Shown: positions 24,326 to 31,118 of the stretch, one piece after another
Position numbering within the stretch: position 1 is the stretch's first letter
How the letters are laid out: the number at the start of each line of letters is the position of its first letter
Virus record (IMG/VR): IMGVR_UViG_3300034020_000736
Coordinates: 1 to 38,394 of that record
Length of the DNA stretch: 38,394 nt
Strand: one strand, 5' to 3'
Origin: a virus
The notes under the pieces: generated by a model
What the model saw: the letters and a program-made list of their open reading frames with translations, nothing else
Databases searched by the model: none
Told to the model about the DNA's origin: nothing
Program-made: the position numbers and the translations under genes

Positions 24326-24940
24326 ATGAACATCGGAACATCTCTCATTTTTCAGGCGACCGGGGCAGAGCTGCAATCGTGGCCGGATCTCCCGCAGAGC
24401 ATTGTCTACAAGGGAGAGACGCGCACGGGCGCGATTGTCGGGGCGCAGCTGGGCGGTGATGCCTTGCTGGTAGAGCGTGTGCTCGACACCGTGCCCCCTG
24501 ACGGCAACCCGCCTGTGACCGGCGAGAGCGTGCAATTCGATGGCTCAAAAGTCGTGGTTACGCGCACCTACGGCACGCCGAATCTCCAACCGTTGAAGGC
24601 CGAGGCCAAGGCGCAGATTGACCGACAGGCCGAGGACGCGCGGCAGCGCTACATCACTGCCGGGGCAGGCCAGGCGCTGGAGTATCAGGAGGCGGCAGAA
24701 GAAGCGGTACGCTACGCGGCAACGGGGGGAGCGGGTTCCTATCCAATGCTTCAAGCGAGCGTTGACGCGGGCGAAGCGCCCGACCTTGCAGCGGCGGCGG
24801 CTTTAATCACCGCGCGTGAAAACGCTTGGGCTACGATCGGCGCGACTATCCGCCGTCTGCGTTTGACCGCAAAGAGGGCTGTGGATGCGGCAACCACCGT
24901 TGCGCTAATCAGGTCTGCATCGCAGGTGGAGTGGCCCTGA
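24326..24940 (+). CDS. Tail fibre-associated protein, possible assembly chaperone, 204 aa
   Basis: Starts one base after the fibre gene. The N-terminal third is beta-rich. The C-terminal two-thirds are an Ala-rich helical domain (KAEAKAQIDRQAEDARQRYI, then ALEYQEAAEEAVRYA and ITARENAWATIGATIRRLRL) of the type found in DUF4376-like proteins downstream of fibre genes. These are thought to assist or belong to the fibre. Its position supports this. Confidence 0.6.
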   Translation: MNIGTSLIFQATGAELQSWPDLPQSIVYKGETRTGAIVGAQLGGDALLVERVLDTVPPDGNPPVTGESVQFDGSKVVVTRTYGTPNLQPLKAEAKAQIDRQAEDARQRYITAGAGQALEYQEAAEEAVRYAATGGAGSYPMLQASVDAGEAPDLAAAAALITARENAWATIGATIRRLRLTAKRAVDAATTVALIRSASQVEWP

Positions 24941-25533
24941 TGCCGGGAATATCTAACATCCTGCTCGCGCGGTCGGGTGCCGCCGCCGTCACCTATGCGA
25001 CATGGGACTCGACAAAGCTCGGCAGCGGTACGACGTTGTCGAACAGCGACCGAAACGCCGTAAGCTTGAATAATACATCAGACCTTGCCACGGGTGGGAA
25101 AAGCACTGGTAAGTGGTACATGGAAATGACGCGCACGGGTACTGGATCATGCCTTATCGGTGTCGCAAACACCAGTTCTAGCCGCGCGAACTTCCCCGGC
25201 GAAAATGCAAACAGTTGGGCGGTTTATTCTGTAAACGGGAATAAATTCACTGGTGGTTCTGGTTCTGCCTACGGCACGTCGTTTGCTTCTGGCGATATTG
25301 TTATGGTCGCTCTCGACATGGACAACGGCAAGGTGTGGATGGGTAAAACCGGCACGTGGTACAACTCAGGCGATCCGGAGGCTGGCACGAATGCGGCGTT
25401 TACCGGCCTGACTGGAACGCTGATGATCATCGGCGGCGGCGACGCTGCCACGTCGCGAACGCTTTCCGGAAATTGGGGGCAAGCCGCGTTCAGCCACACC
25501 ATACCACCGGGATTTTCAGCATGGACCGTGTAA
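24940..25533 (+). CDS. SPRY (B30.2)-like virion protein, 197 aa
   Basis: Start at the ATG overlapping the previous stop (TGATG). The sequence follows the SPRY pattern: TGKWYMEMTRTGTGSCLIGV, NSWAVYSVNGNKF, SGDIVMVALDMDNGKVWMG and a final hydrophobic AFSHTIPPGFSAW. Phage SPRY proteins probably take part in receptor or glycan binding at the tail tip. The place between fibre and lysis genes fits. Confidence 0.72.
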   Translation: MPGISNILLARSGAAAVTYATWDSTKLGSGTTLSNSDRNAVSLNNTSDLATGGKSTGKWYMEMTRTGTGSCLIGVANTSSSRANFPGENANSWAVYSVNGNKFTGGSGSAYGTSFASGDIVMVALDMDNGKVWMGKTGTWYNSGDPEAGTNAAFTGLTGTLMIIGGGDAATSRTLSGNWGQAAFSHTIPPGFSAWTV

Positions 25534-25646
25534 TGCTTTTATCGATCGTCTTTATCGCGGTGGTTACTGCTTCGGTCTATGCGTTTGTCGAATCCAGCCG
25601 GCCATGGAAGCCGGTGATATGGGTCGAGTGGTCACCTAAAAAATAA
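25533..25646 (+). CDS. Small membrane protein, 37 aa
   Basis: ATG overlaps the SPRY gene stop (TAATG); an in-frame ATG at 25521 would add four residues. MLLSIVFIAVVTASVYAFVE is a membrane segment, followed by a short tail (SSRPWKPVIWVEWSPKK). It could be part of lysis, as it lies before the endolysin. Function unproven. Confidence 0.5.
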   Translation: MLLSIVFIAVVTASVYAFVESSRPWKPVIWVEWSPKK

Positions 25647-25680
25647 TCAACCTGGGCTGTCTCGCGTACTTTTGACGCTC

Positions 25681-25704
25681 GATGACCGAGCGAAACTCGG
25701 CATC
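25681..25704 (+). other. Hairpin between the SPRY and endolysin genes
   Basis: In the 132-base gap 25647-25778, GATGACCGAG and CTCGGCATC pair into a 9-bp stem with one bulged A and a CGAAA loop. It may be a weak terminator or an RNA processing or stability element ahead of the lysis cassette. Nothing else is evident in the gap apart from GGGGG before the endolysin start. Confidence 0.4.
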
Positions 25705-25778
25705 AGACGCAGCAACGATGCGGTCAATTAAGCAATGGGGCCGCAAGGGCCAGCGCCGAACGCACGCGCGGGGGAACA

Positions 25779-26495
25779 ATGAAATTTTCACAGGCATGCA
25801 TTGACTTAGTGAAGTCGTTTGAGGGTTATCACACGGCGTTGCCAGATGGCGGCTGCGAGGCCTATCTCGACAAGCTGGCCGCGCCACCAATCTGGACTAT
25901 CGGCTATGGCTGCACTGAGGGCATTCGCGCGGACATGCGCTGGAGCAAGGCAGAAGCCGAAGCGGCATTGATGCGTGAACTCGAGAAGCACGAGGCCATC
26001 GTTAACCGCGTCGTGACCGTCGAAATTGGACAGAACAACTTCGACGCGCTGGTGAGCTTCAACTATAACACGGGCAAATTGCCTGAAAGCACGTTGTTGA
26101 AGAAGCTGAACGCGAAAGACTTCGACGGCGCGGCGCGCGAGTTCGACAGGTGGAACAAGGCCGGCGGGACGGTTTACAAGGGGTTGGTACGTCGCAGGGC
26201 GGCTGAACGGGCCATGTTTGAGGCGGATGCCAAAGACGAGAACATTCCAGCCGACGCGCCGGACATGCCCCAGGCCGTTGACCAGCCCGGCCAGATCAAG
26301 GCCGGCGAGGTCGCCGTCAAGTTCGGGCCGCCCGCCACGATCGGCGCTGGCCTCACGACGTTCGATGCTTGGCAGGCGGTCGGTGACAAGATCGCGGGAT
26401 TTGGCCAGTGGATCATCAGCAAGCCCATTGTCGCTGCCGTGCTCGTGTTGACAGCTGCGGCTTATTTCCTGATCCCGCGACGGAGGGACGTATGA
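25779..26495 (+). CDS. Endolysin (T4-type lysozyme, GH24) with C-terminal membrane segment
   Basis: A 238-residue muramidase cleaving peptidoglycan. The catalytic region reads KSFEG (Glu15), YLDKL (Asp31) and WTIGYG (Thr40), followed by the family motifs FDALVSFNYNTG and YKGLVRRRAAERAMFEA. The lysozyme domain ends near residue 150. A Pro/Asp-rich linker and a hydrophobic segment at about 215-233 (IVAAVLVLTAAAYFLIP) followed by RRRDV end the protein. There is no N-terminal signal or SAR segment, so the enzyme may be tethered by its C-terminus. Confidence 0.88.
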   Translation: MKFSQACIDLVKSFEGYHTALPDGGCEAYLDKLAAPPIWTIGYGCTEGIRADMRWSKAEAEAALMRELEKHEAIVNRVVTVEIGQNNFDALVSFNYNTGKLPESTLLKKLNAKDFDGAAREFDRWNKAGGTVYKGLVRRRAAERAMFEADAKDENIPADAPDMPQAVDQPGQIKAGEVAVKFGPPATIGAGLTTFDAWQAVGDKIAGFGQWIISKPIVAAVLVLTAAAYFLIPRRRDV

Positions 26496-26755
26496 TCCCG
26501 ATCTGGATAACGAGTTGGATTGCGCCGAGGCTGTTCAAGCTCGCGGGCGCGGGTGCAGTGGTGCTGATCGGAATGAGTGCATGTCTGGTGCGTGATGCCC
26601 GCCTGAAAGAGACGGGCCGGCAGGAGGTTGTGAGCGCGTCTAAAGCGGCGGGGGCCGAGGCCAATGTTAAATCTGAGCAGGCGCGCAAAGAAGCGGCCAA
26701 GCCAGGCGCAGCTCGCCGGTTGCAGTCTGATCGTCGTACTTGCGTGGATTGTTAG
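26492..26755 (+). CDS. Inner-membrane spanin (Rz-like), 87 aa
   Basis: ATGA overlap with the endolysin stop, preceded by GGAGGG. One N-terminal membrane segment (residues 13-33) is followed by a charged helix (KETGRQEVVSASKAAGAEAN). This is the layout of Rz i-spanins, which join Rz1 to bridge and fuse the two membranes at lysis. The gene for Rz1 starts inside it in another frame. Confidence 0.65.
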   Translation: MIPIWITSWIAPRLFKLAGAGAVVLIGMSACLVRDARLKETGRQEVVSASKAAGAEANVKSEQARKEAAKPGAARRLQSDRRTCVDC

Positions 26756-26939
26756 CGGGTGCTCGACGAATCCAATCGTCGTCACAGCCGAGGAGCTGTG
26801 CAAAGACTGGCAGCATCAGCAGATCCGAAAGGCAGATCAGCTTACTGACCCAACTGCTTCGCAGATCGAGGCCAACAACCTGAGCCGCCCAAACTGGGGC
26901 TGCGAATTCGGGCAGAACAGAGCCAAACCTACGTCGTGA
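26664..26939 (+). CDS. Outer-membrane spanin lipoprotein (Rz1-like), 91 aa
   Basis: Starts inside the Rz-like gene in the +1 frame and extends past it. The signal (QLAGCSLIVVLAWIVSGCST) has the lipobox VSGC, after which the mature protein is short and soluble with two Cys residues. The overlapping arrangement after an endolysin is typical of Rz/Rz1 pairs. Confidence 0.65.
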   Translation: MLNLSRRAKKRPSQAQLAGCSLIVVLAWIVSGCSTNPIVVTAEELCKDWQHQQIRKADQLTDPTASQIEANNLSRPNWGCEFGQNRAKPTS

Positions 26940-27027
26940 GTGCATAGTTCCGTAAACAAATCAACCCACTCTGGTATTATGGTCATGACGCATACGACGC
27001 ACACAACCAGCGACCAGCGGATAGCCG

Positions 27028-27270
27028 ATGCACTGGCACCAATTCGATCTTCACGGGATACTTCTCGACATCCGGGAGGATTTGGGGGCTGTGAAAGCGC
27101 GGTTGGAGGCGAACACCGAACGTCTGGACCGGATAGAGGATCGCGTCGACAGGTCAGGTCCGAAGTTGTCGGACCTTGTGCCGTTCATTCCAGGCGTCAT
27201 TGTGCTGACGCTCTGGCTGACCGGTCGCATCGACACCGCGGCACTCATCGGATTGCTATCAGGGCGGTAG
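27028..27270 (+). CDS. Holin-like membrane protein, 80 aa
   Basis: The N-terminal half is an amphipathic charged helix (LDIREDLGAVKARLEANTERL). The C-terminal part has a membrane segment (about 49-67, LVPFIPGVIVLTLWLTG) and a second hydrophobic stretch (AALIGLL). It is the last gene of the late operon after the spanins, so a holin or antiholin role is plausible. Its stop lies in a hairpin. Confidence 0.5.
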   Translation: MHWHQFDLHGILLDIREDLGAVKARLEANTERLDRIEDRVDRSGPKLSDLVPFIPGVIVLTLWLTGRIDTAALIGLLSGR

Positions 27271-27287
27271 GCTATGCGTTTAGCCTA
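27268..27287 (+). terminator. Hairpin at the end of the late operon
   Basis: TAGGCTA (27268-27274) and TAGCCTA (27281-27287) pair perfectly across TGCGTT, beginning in the stop codon of the holin-like gene, between converging transcription units. There is no T-tract, so it is a tentative terminator. Confidence 0.4.
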
Positions 27288-27335
27288 GTGTGTCTCGTGA
27301 TATTCGGGGCAACGCTGGCGGTTTAGCGGCCCTTC

Positions 27336-27620
27336 CTACGCTGCGCGGATCTTATAGATCAGGCTATCATCGCGTAACGCTTCAGCGAGCTCGTCGCGAC
27401 ATTGGTCCTCGATCCATTCCAGATCGACCGTCTCCAGATCGACGGCTGATCCATCGGGCGCAATGATCTCCGTCACGTCGATAGCCGTGCCGCCGTGGTA
27501 GCCGAGATCAATATCGACATAGGCGACATGCCATGGCGTGCCTGCCGGTTCCTCGGTGTCAACGATCACGGGACAGCAATACTGCGACGTGCGCGGGTCG
27601 AATGTGGTGCGCGTCTTCAT
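27336..27620 (-). CDS. Hypothetical protein, 94 aa
   Basis: Start chosen at MKTRTTFDPRTSQ, preceded by GAGG; an ATG at 27638 would add six residues. The protein is acidic and beta-rich (HVAYVDIDLGYHGGTAIDVT, then DGSAVDLETVDLE) with a C-terminal helix. Second gene of a two-gene minus operon read from 28036. Function unknown. Confidence 0.6.
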   Translation of the reverse strand: MKTRTTFDPRTSQYCCPVIVDTEEPAGTPWHVAYVDIDLGYHGGTAIDVTEIIAPDGSAVDLETVDLEWIEDQCRDELAEALRDDSLIYKIRAA

Positions 27621-27673
27621 GGCGGCCTCAGATTGCATGGTTGAGGCGGGGCCGAAACCCCGCCGTTTTCTAC

Positions 27674-27985
27674 TCACGCTTCCTCGACGGGGAAGTGCTG
27701 CTCAATCTGTTCCACGGTGCCGTACTGCTCCAGCAAATTGCGGGCATCGTCCTTTGTGATCGGACGCAGACCGGAGCCGCCGCTCCATGAATTTTGGCCA
27801 ACCGACTGCGACCAGCGCGACTTGGCACCACCCTCTCCCGCAATGAAAAAGTTGCCGTTTTTGGTCACGTAAAGGTCGGTGTCATCGTAGGCGAAGTCGC
27901 TGCGGCTGTATCCGCCGCGCGAAATGTTGCAAAGCAGTTCGGCCGTCTCGGTGTTGTAGCGCTTGCCGTTCACAATGCGGATCAT
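27674..27985 (-). CDS. Hypothetical protein of mobile elements, 103 aa
   Basis: The sequence MIRIVNGKRYNTETAELLC, then DLYVTKNGNFFIAGEGG and PITKDDARNLLEQYGTVE resembles short proteins widespread on phages and plasmids, none with known function. The strong minus promoter at 28036-28064 reads directly into it, about 50 bases upstream. Confidence 0.7.
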   Translation of the reverse strand: MIRIVNGKRYNTETAELLCNISRGGYSRSDFAYDDTDLYVTKNGNFFIAGEGGAKSRWSQSVGQNSWSGGSGLRPITKDDARNLLEQYGTVEQIEQHFPVEEA

Positions 27986-28035
27986 GTGTCGTCTCCATCT
28001 GGTTCATCAGCGGCATCACGCCGTCTGATGAGGAC

Positions 28036-28064
28036 AACGTAAACGAGCCTCTTGTAATTGTCAA
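28036..28064 (-). promoter_or_regulatory. Minus-strand promoter for 27985-27336
   Basis: On the minus strand a perfect TTGACA (28064-28059), 17-base spacer, then TACGTT (28041-28036). Its -35 box overlaps that of the divergent plus promoter, so the two probably compete or are regulated together. Confidence 0.6.
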
Positions 28065-28085
28065 CTTCCCCGTGGTACACATAAT
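28058..28085 (+). promoter_or_regulatory. Plus-strand promoter for the serine recombinase
   Basis: TTGTCA (28058-28063), 16-base spacer, CATAAT (28080-28085): each box matches consensus at 5 of 6 bases. A 7-bp inverted repeat ATTGTCA/TGACAAT (28057-28063 and 28085-28091) brackets the spacer. Confidence 0.6.
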
Positions 28086-28088
28086 GAC

Positions 28089-28106
28089 AATTTCCTTGGG
28101 GAAATT
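28089..28106. promoter_or_regulatory. Operator-like palindrome at the recombinase transcription start
   Basis: AATTTCC-TTGG-GGAAATT, a perfect 7-bp inverted repeat with a 4-base centre, lies just after the -10 box of the plus promoter and 14 bases before the recombinase ATG. It is a probable repressor site, possibly for the recombinase itself. Confidence 0.5.
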
Positions 28107-28120
28107 CGCAATGGCAGGTT

Positions 28121-28756
28121 ATGGCACGCAAGAAACCACCAGAGATCGAGCAGCCAGACGAGGGGTTGCTGATCGGCTACGCCCGCGTCTCGACCGAGGA
28201 TCAGAACCTAGAGGCGCAGGTGGCCTCGCTGTTGCGAGCTGGCTGCCATCCCGATCACATCCACAAGGATCAGGTGTCGGCCGTCAGCAAGCGTCGGCCC
28301 GGCATGGCGATGCTGCTGAAGGACATTCGCGAGGGCGACACGGTGGTCGTGGTCAGTCTCGACCGCTTCGCCCGCTCGCTGTCCGAGCTGATCCGGCGCC
28401 TAGAGGATTTCGACAAGCGTGGCATCCGGTTCCGCAGCTTGTCGCAGGACATAGATACCGGCACTTCGATTGGTCGCCTGCTTCTCCACGTGCTGGGGGC
28501 AGTCGCCGAGTTCGAACGGGCGCTGATCGCGGAACGCACGAAACGCAGCATGGCCTATCGCAAGGCGCAGGGCGCGACGTTTGGTCGGGAGTGGAAGCTG
28601 TCTGCCGAGCAGCGCGCGGAAGTCGCCGAGCTGGTGAGGCAGGGCATGCGCACGGTGGACATAGCCAAGCGGTACAAGATCAGCCGCGCGTCGGTGCGGA
28701 ACTACAGTAGGCACGTAACGGAGCGGCGGCCACGAGGCCGACCGCTGGTGAAATGA
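28121..28756 (+). CDS. Serine recombinase (resolvase/invertase family)
   Basis: A 211-residue protein. IGYARVSTEDQN contains the catalytic Ser24. VVSLDRFARSLSEL and GAVAEFERALIAERTKRSM are the conserved core and E-helix of small serine recombinases. The C-terminus (LSAEQRAEVAELVRQGMRTV, then DIAKRYKISRASVRNYSR) is an HTH. Length is standard for resolvases and invertases. The first 15 residues before the core are slightly extended. The phage already has a tyrosine integrase, so this enzyme is likelier to resolve multimers or invert a segment. I saw no crossover sites around the fibre gene. Confidence 0.9.
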   Translation: MARKKPPEIEQPDEGLLIGYARVSTEDQNLEAQVASLLRAGCHPDHIHKDQVSAVSKRRPGMAMLLKDIREGDTVVVVSLDRFARSLSELIRRLEDFDKRGIRFRSLSQDIDTGTSIGRLLLHVLGAVAEFERALIAERTKRSMAYRKAQGATFGREWKLSAEQRAEVAELVRQGMRTVDIAKRYKISRASVRNYSRHVTERRPRGRPLVK

Positions 28757-28774
28757 CACACGAGGAGCCGCAAA

Positions 28775-28894
28775 ATGGATGATTGGCTTACAGGTGCTTT
28801 GCAGGCTGGGACCGTAAACGGAGTTCCGATCTACTTCGGGCAACCGTTCGTGTTGCTTCCGTGCGGGACACTGGTGACGCTGACGTGGAAGTGA
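28775..28894 (+). CDS. Hypothetical protein, 39 aa
   Basis: ATG preceded by GAGGAG 8 bases upstream. Reads MDDWLTGALQAGTVNGVPIY and ends LVTLTWK. Beta-rich with one Cys. Too short for a family call. The good ribosome site and tight position support expression with the recombinase. Confidence 0.5.
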   Translation: MDDWLTGALQAGTVNGVPIYFGQPFVLLPCGTLVTLTWK

Positions 28895-28907
28895 TGGGAG
28901 ATCTGGG

Positions 28908-29111
28908 ATGAGCCCAAACAGCCAAGCATACAGAGACGCATGGGCGCGGGCCAAGGAAGCGCTTACAAAGGAATTGTGCGGAGACGACGAGGTGTCGATT
29001 GATGCCATCCGTGCCCGCCTAAGCAAGCGCAGGACGGTCGAGTATTTGCTTGACGATTTGGCAGGCGTCACCGTGTGCGCAGTGCTCGGCATCGAACCCG
29101 ATAGCCAGTAA
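28908..29111 (+). CDS. Hypothetical protein, 67 aa
   Basis: Helical, charged protein (YRDAWARAKEALTKELCGDD) with a C-terminal hydrophobic patch (GVTVCAVLGIE). A GGGAG ribosome site lies upstream. No domain recognised. Confidence 0.5.
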   Translation: MSPNSQAYRDAWARAKEALTKELCGDDEVSIDAIRARLSKRRTVEYLLDDLAGVTVCAVLGIEPDSQ

Positions 29112-29122
29112 GGGAGCAACAG

Positions 29123-29752
29123 GTGATCGCGGCACTCTATGTTGAAACGGGCGGCTGTTACTTTGGTCTGGACGGCGTTGATCCGTGGGATGATCTCCGG
29201 GACGCGCGTAATTACAAGGGTCCGCATCCTGTCGTCGCTCATCCCCCATGCCAGCGCTGGGGCCGGTTCTGGCACGGCAGCACGCGCAAGCCGCACCAGT
29301 TCAGGTTAGGTGAGGACGGCGGCTGCTTTCGGCACGCACTCACAATGGTCCGCCACTGTGGCGGTATCCTCGAACACCCGGCCGACAGTCACGCCTGGCG
29401 CGCGTTTGATCTCGATCCGCCTGATCGCAATGGCGGATGGAGCAAGGCCGATGATCGCGGTGGGTGGACCTGCTACGTCGAGCAGGGGCATTATGGCCAC
29501 CTGTCTCGCAAGGGGACGTGGCTCTATGCCTACGATGTCCAGTTGCCAGAGTTGCGGTGGGGTCGCCTGCCTCAACGCCTGCACCCTGTCGCCCTTGAGC
29601 GCTACGGCTATGAGAAGGCCCGCCGCATAGGGATGATGGCCATGGTCGGCGGTAAGGACAAGACCAAGATCAGGAACGCAACGCCGACTGAGTTTCGCGA
29701 CGTGCTTCTGAGCATTGCTCGGACAGCAATCAGACGGGTAGAGGCAGCCTAA
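29123..29752 (+). CDS. Phage protein of unknown function with PPC motif, 209 aa
   Basis: GTG start preceded by GGGAG. MIAALYVETGGCYFGLDGVD, then GPHPVVAHPPCQRWGRFW and GGILEHPADSHAWRAF match a set of conserved phage proteins without assigned function. VAHPPC resembles the catalytic PPC/PC loop of cytosine C5 methyltransferases, but the SAM-binding FxGxG motif is not visible. A reduced or atypical DNA-modifying role is a guess. Confidence 0.6.
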   Translation: MIAALYVETGGCYFGLDGVDPWDDLRDARNYKGPHPVVAHPPCQRWGRFWHGSTRKPHQFRLGEDGGCFRHALTMVRHCGGILEHPADSHAWRAFDLDPPDRNGGWSKADDRGGWTCYVEQGHYGHLSRKGTWLYAYDVQLPELRWGRLPQRLHPVALERYGYEKARRIGMMAMVGGKDKTKIRNATPTEFRDVLLSIARTAIRRVEAA

Positions 29753-29782
29753 CTAGGACTGCACAACAACGGAGCCGCAAGC

Positions 29783-29935
29783 ATGTCGGGCTGGATCGTG
29801 GTGAAGCGCGGCAGTTATTACGGGCCGTTCTCGACACAGAGCAAGGCCATGGTGTGGGCTGAGAAAAAGCTAGGTGCGTACATCGGCGGCGGATGGGCCG
29901 TTGTCGAACTATTCAACCCGAAGAATGTTGATTGA
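29783..29935 (+). CDS. Hypothetical protein, 50 aa
   Basis: GGAG lies 9 bases before the ATG. Reads MSGWIVVKRGSYYGPFSTQS, then KAMVWAEKKLG and a beta-rich end. It resembles a tiny domain with a strand-helix-strand fold. Function unknown. Confidence 0.5.
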   Translation: MSGWIVVKRGSYYGPFSTQSKAMVWAEKKLGAYIGGGWAVVELFNPKNVD

Positions 29936-29946
29936 GGCAGCCGAAC

Positions 29947-30120
29947 GTGCTCGTGGTCCGATACCTTACCGGCTGGTACAGAGCGATGTGGGGCTGGTGC
30001 CCGCGATGCAACTCGTGCGCACCCGAAATCGATACGTGTCCGGTATGCAAGTTCGACCGTTGGCCGGATCGCACGACGGAGGCGGTGTGGGAGAGATTTG
30101 CGGGTCGTGGATACAGATAG
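29947..30120 (+). CDS. Small zinc-ribbon-like protein, about 57 aa
   Basis: GTG start at 29947 with AGGCAG upstream; a TTG at 29932 would add five residues and overlap the previous stop. CPRCNSCAPEIDTCPVC holds CxxC pairs suited to bind zinc. Last gene before the converging minus operon. Confidence 0.5.
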   Translation: MLVVRYLTGWYRAMWGWCPRCNSCAPEIDTCPVCKFDRWPDRTTEAVWERFAGRGYR

Positions 30121-30133
30121 TGAGCGACCGTGA

Positions 30134-30496
30134 TCACTCTGGCTGAGTGTCATCCACGGGTGACGGCACGATTTCGGCCCTGATGCCAAGATCCTGACTT
30201 GCTCTCACCCATTCATCCTGCAGCCGTCTGATCCTGTGAGCGGCGTCGTGCTGGCGCTGGGTGTTGGCAGAAAATGCAGCAGTCATCTCTGCCTTGCAGG
30301 TCTCCCATGCCTGGATATAGGTGGCTCGCTCGGCTTGGGCTTCCACCATTTCGTTTTGCAACGACACAATGGCCCGGCGCAGCTTGTCTAGGCCTTGGGG
30401 GATGTCGACAATTTCCGCCCCGTCTGGGCGCGGCTGGTGTGTCGTCTCGGCTCGGGTGAGCGAGACTTTTAGACCGCCTAGCCAGCCTTGGGCCAT
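30134..30496 (-). CDS. Hypothetical coiled-coil protein, 120 aa
   Basis: Start chosen at the ATG overlapping the HNH gene stop (TAATG). Residues 35-105 are a charged helix (LRRAIVSLQNEMVEAQAERA and after). The C-terminus is acidic. Last gene of the leftward operon; a short inverted repeat CACTC/GAGTG at its stop (30135-30149) faces the converging plus genes. Function unknown. Confidence 0.55.
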   Translation of the reverse strand: MAQGWLGGLKVSLTRAETTHQPRPDGAEIVDIPQGLDKLRRAIVSLQNEMVEAQAERATYIQAWETCKAEMTAAFSANTQRQHDAAHRIRRLQDEWVRASQDLGIRAEIVPSPVDDTQPE

Positions 30497-30840
30497 TACC
30501 GTCTCCATCCCTTTGGCTGCTTCACGCCGAAGTGCTTGTCTGCCGCGCGCCGGCCGTGGGCAATGTTGCGCCAGTCGTCGGCGTTTTTTGTGGTGGAGCA
30601 CACGATGCACAGTGCCTGAATGTTCTCGGGCACGTCCTCGCCGCCGATCGCTACCGGCTTTGGCCAGTGATCAGCTTGCCAGGACTTCGGCTTGCGCACA
30701 GCGTCAATCCTGCCGCCGCACACATGGCAGGTCATGAACCATCCGAGCTTGTCCTGCTGTAGATGGGTGTCGAGGCACATGCGCCGGCATTCGTCAGACG
30801 AACCTGACGGGCGCTTGTGGCGGGTGAGAGGGTTAGTCAT
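30496..30840 (-). CDS. HNH endonuclease-like protein, 114 aa
   Basis: Two CxxC pairs (CHVCGG and CIVC) bracket WQADHWPKPVAIGGED, with the HNH signature DH, then ENIQALC and the final STTKNADDW. That is a zinc-stabilised HNH fold that cuts DNA. In phages such proteins assist packaging or act as free nucleases. Here it lies in the early leftward operon with RecT, far from terminase, so a recombination role is conceivable. Confidence 0.75.
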   Translation of the reverse strand: MTNPLTRHKRPSGSSDECRRMCLDTHLQQDKLGWFMTCHVCGGRIDAVRKPKSWQADHWPKPVAIGGEDVPENIQALCIVCSTTKNADDWRNIAHGRRAADKHFGVKQPKGWRR

Positions 30841-31118
30841 AATTCCATCTCGTTCACAAAGTCGATCACGTCTCTGATTGCTTGATCCAAGTGCTTGTCT
30901 GTCTGAGCGTGTGCAATGCGTTTCAGTAGCTCAAGCATGGACGGTGCGGCGGAACACAGCAAGGCGTTGGCGCATTGTTCAGCGTAGCTCCGGGCTGCAA
31001 TGCCACCGTGTTCTTGCCCGAATATTGCAGGATCACACGTACAGATATCAGGTATGTCGTCTTTCGGGTGCTCAACCCAAGCACCAACCGCCACCCATGG
31101 CTCAGGCGTGTGTTTCAT
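30837..31118 (-). CDS. Hypothetical phage protein (T.xPW family), 93 aa
   Basis: Start at MKHTPEPW, overlapping the upstream gene stop (ATGA). HTPEPWVAVGAWVEHP, then IAARSYAEQCANALLCSAAP and MLELLKRIA follow a pattern common in phages (TPGPW ... ANA.L.AAAP...L..L). The gene at 32060-32335 is a second member. Function unknown. Confidence 0.65.
   Translation of the reverse strand: MKHTPEPWVAVGAWVEHPKDDIPDICTCDPAIFGQEHGGIAARSYAEQCANALLCSAAPSMLELLKRIAHAQTDKHLDQAIRDVIDFVNEMEL

Noticed and set aside
26940-27326. 128-codon plus-strand ORF overlapping the holin-like gene
   Set aside because: Its hydrophobic end (VGYAFSLVCLVIFGATLAV) is intriguing, but the rest is a shadow of the holin-like frame and no ATG, GTG or TTG start serves the end alone.
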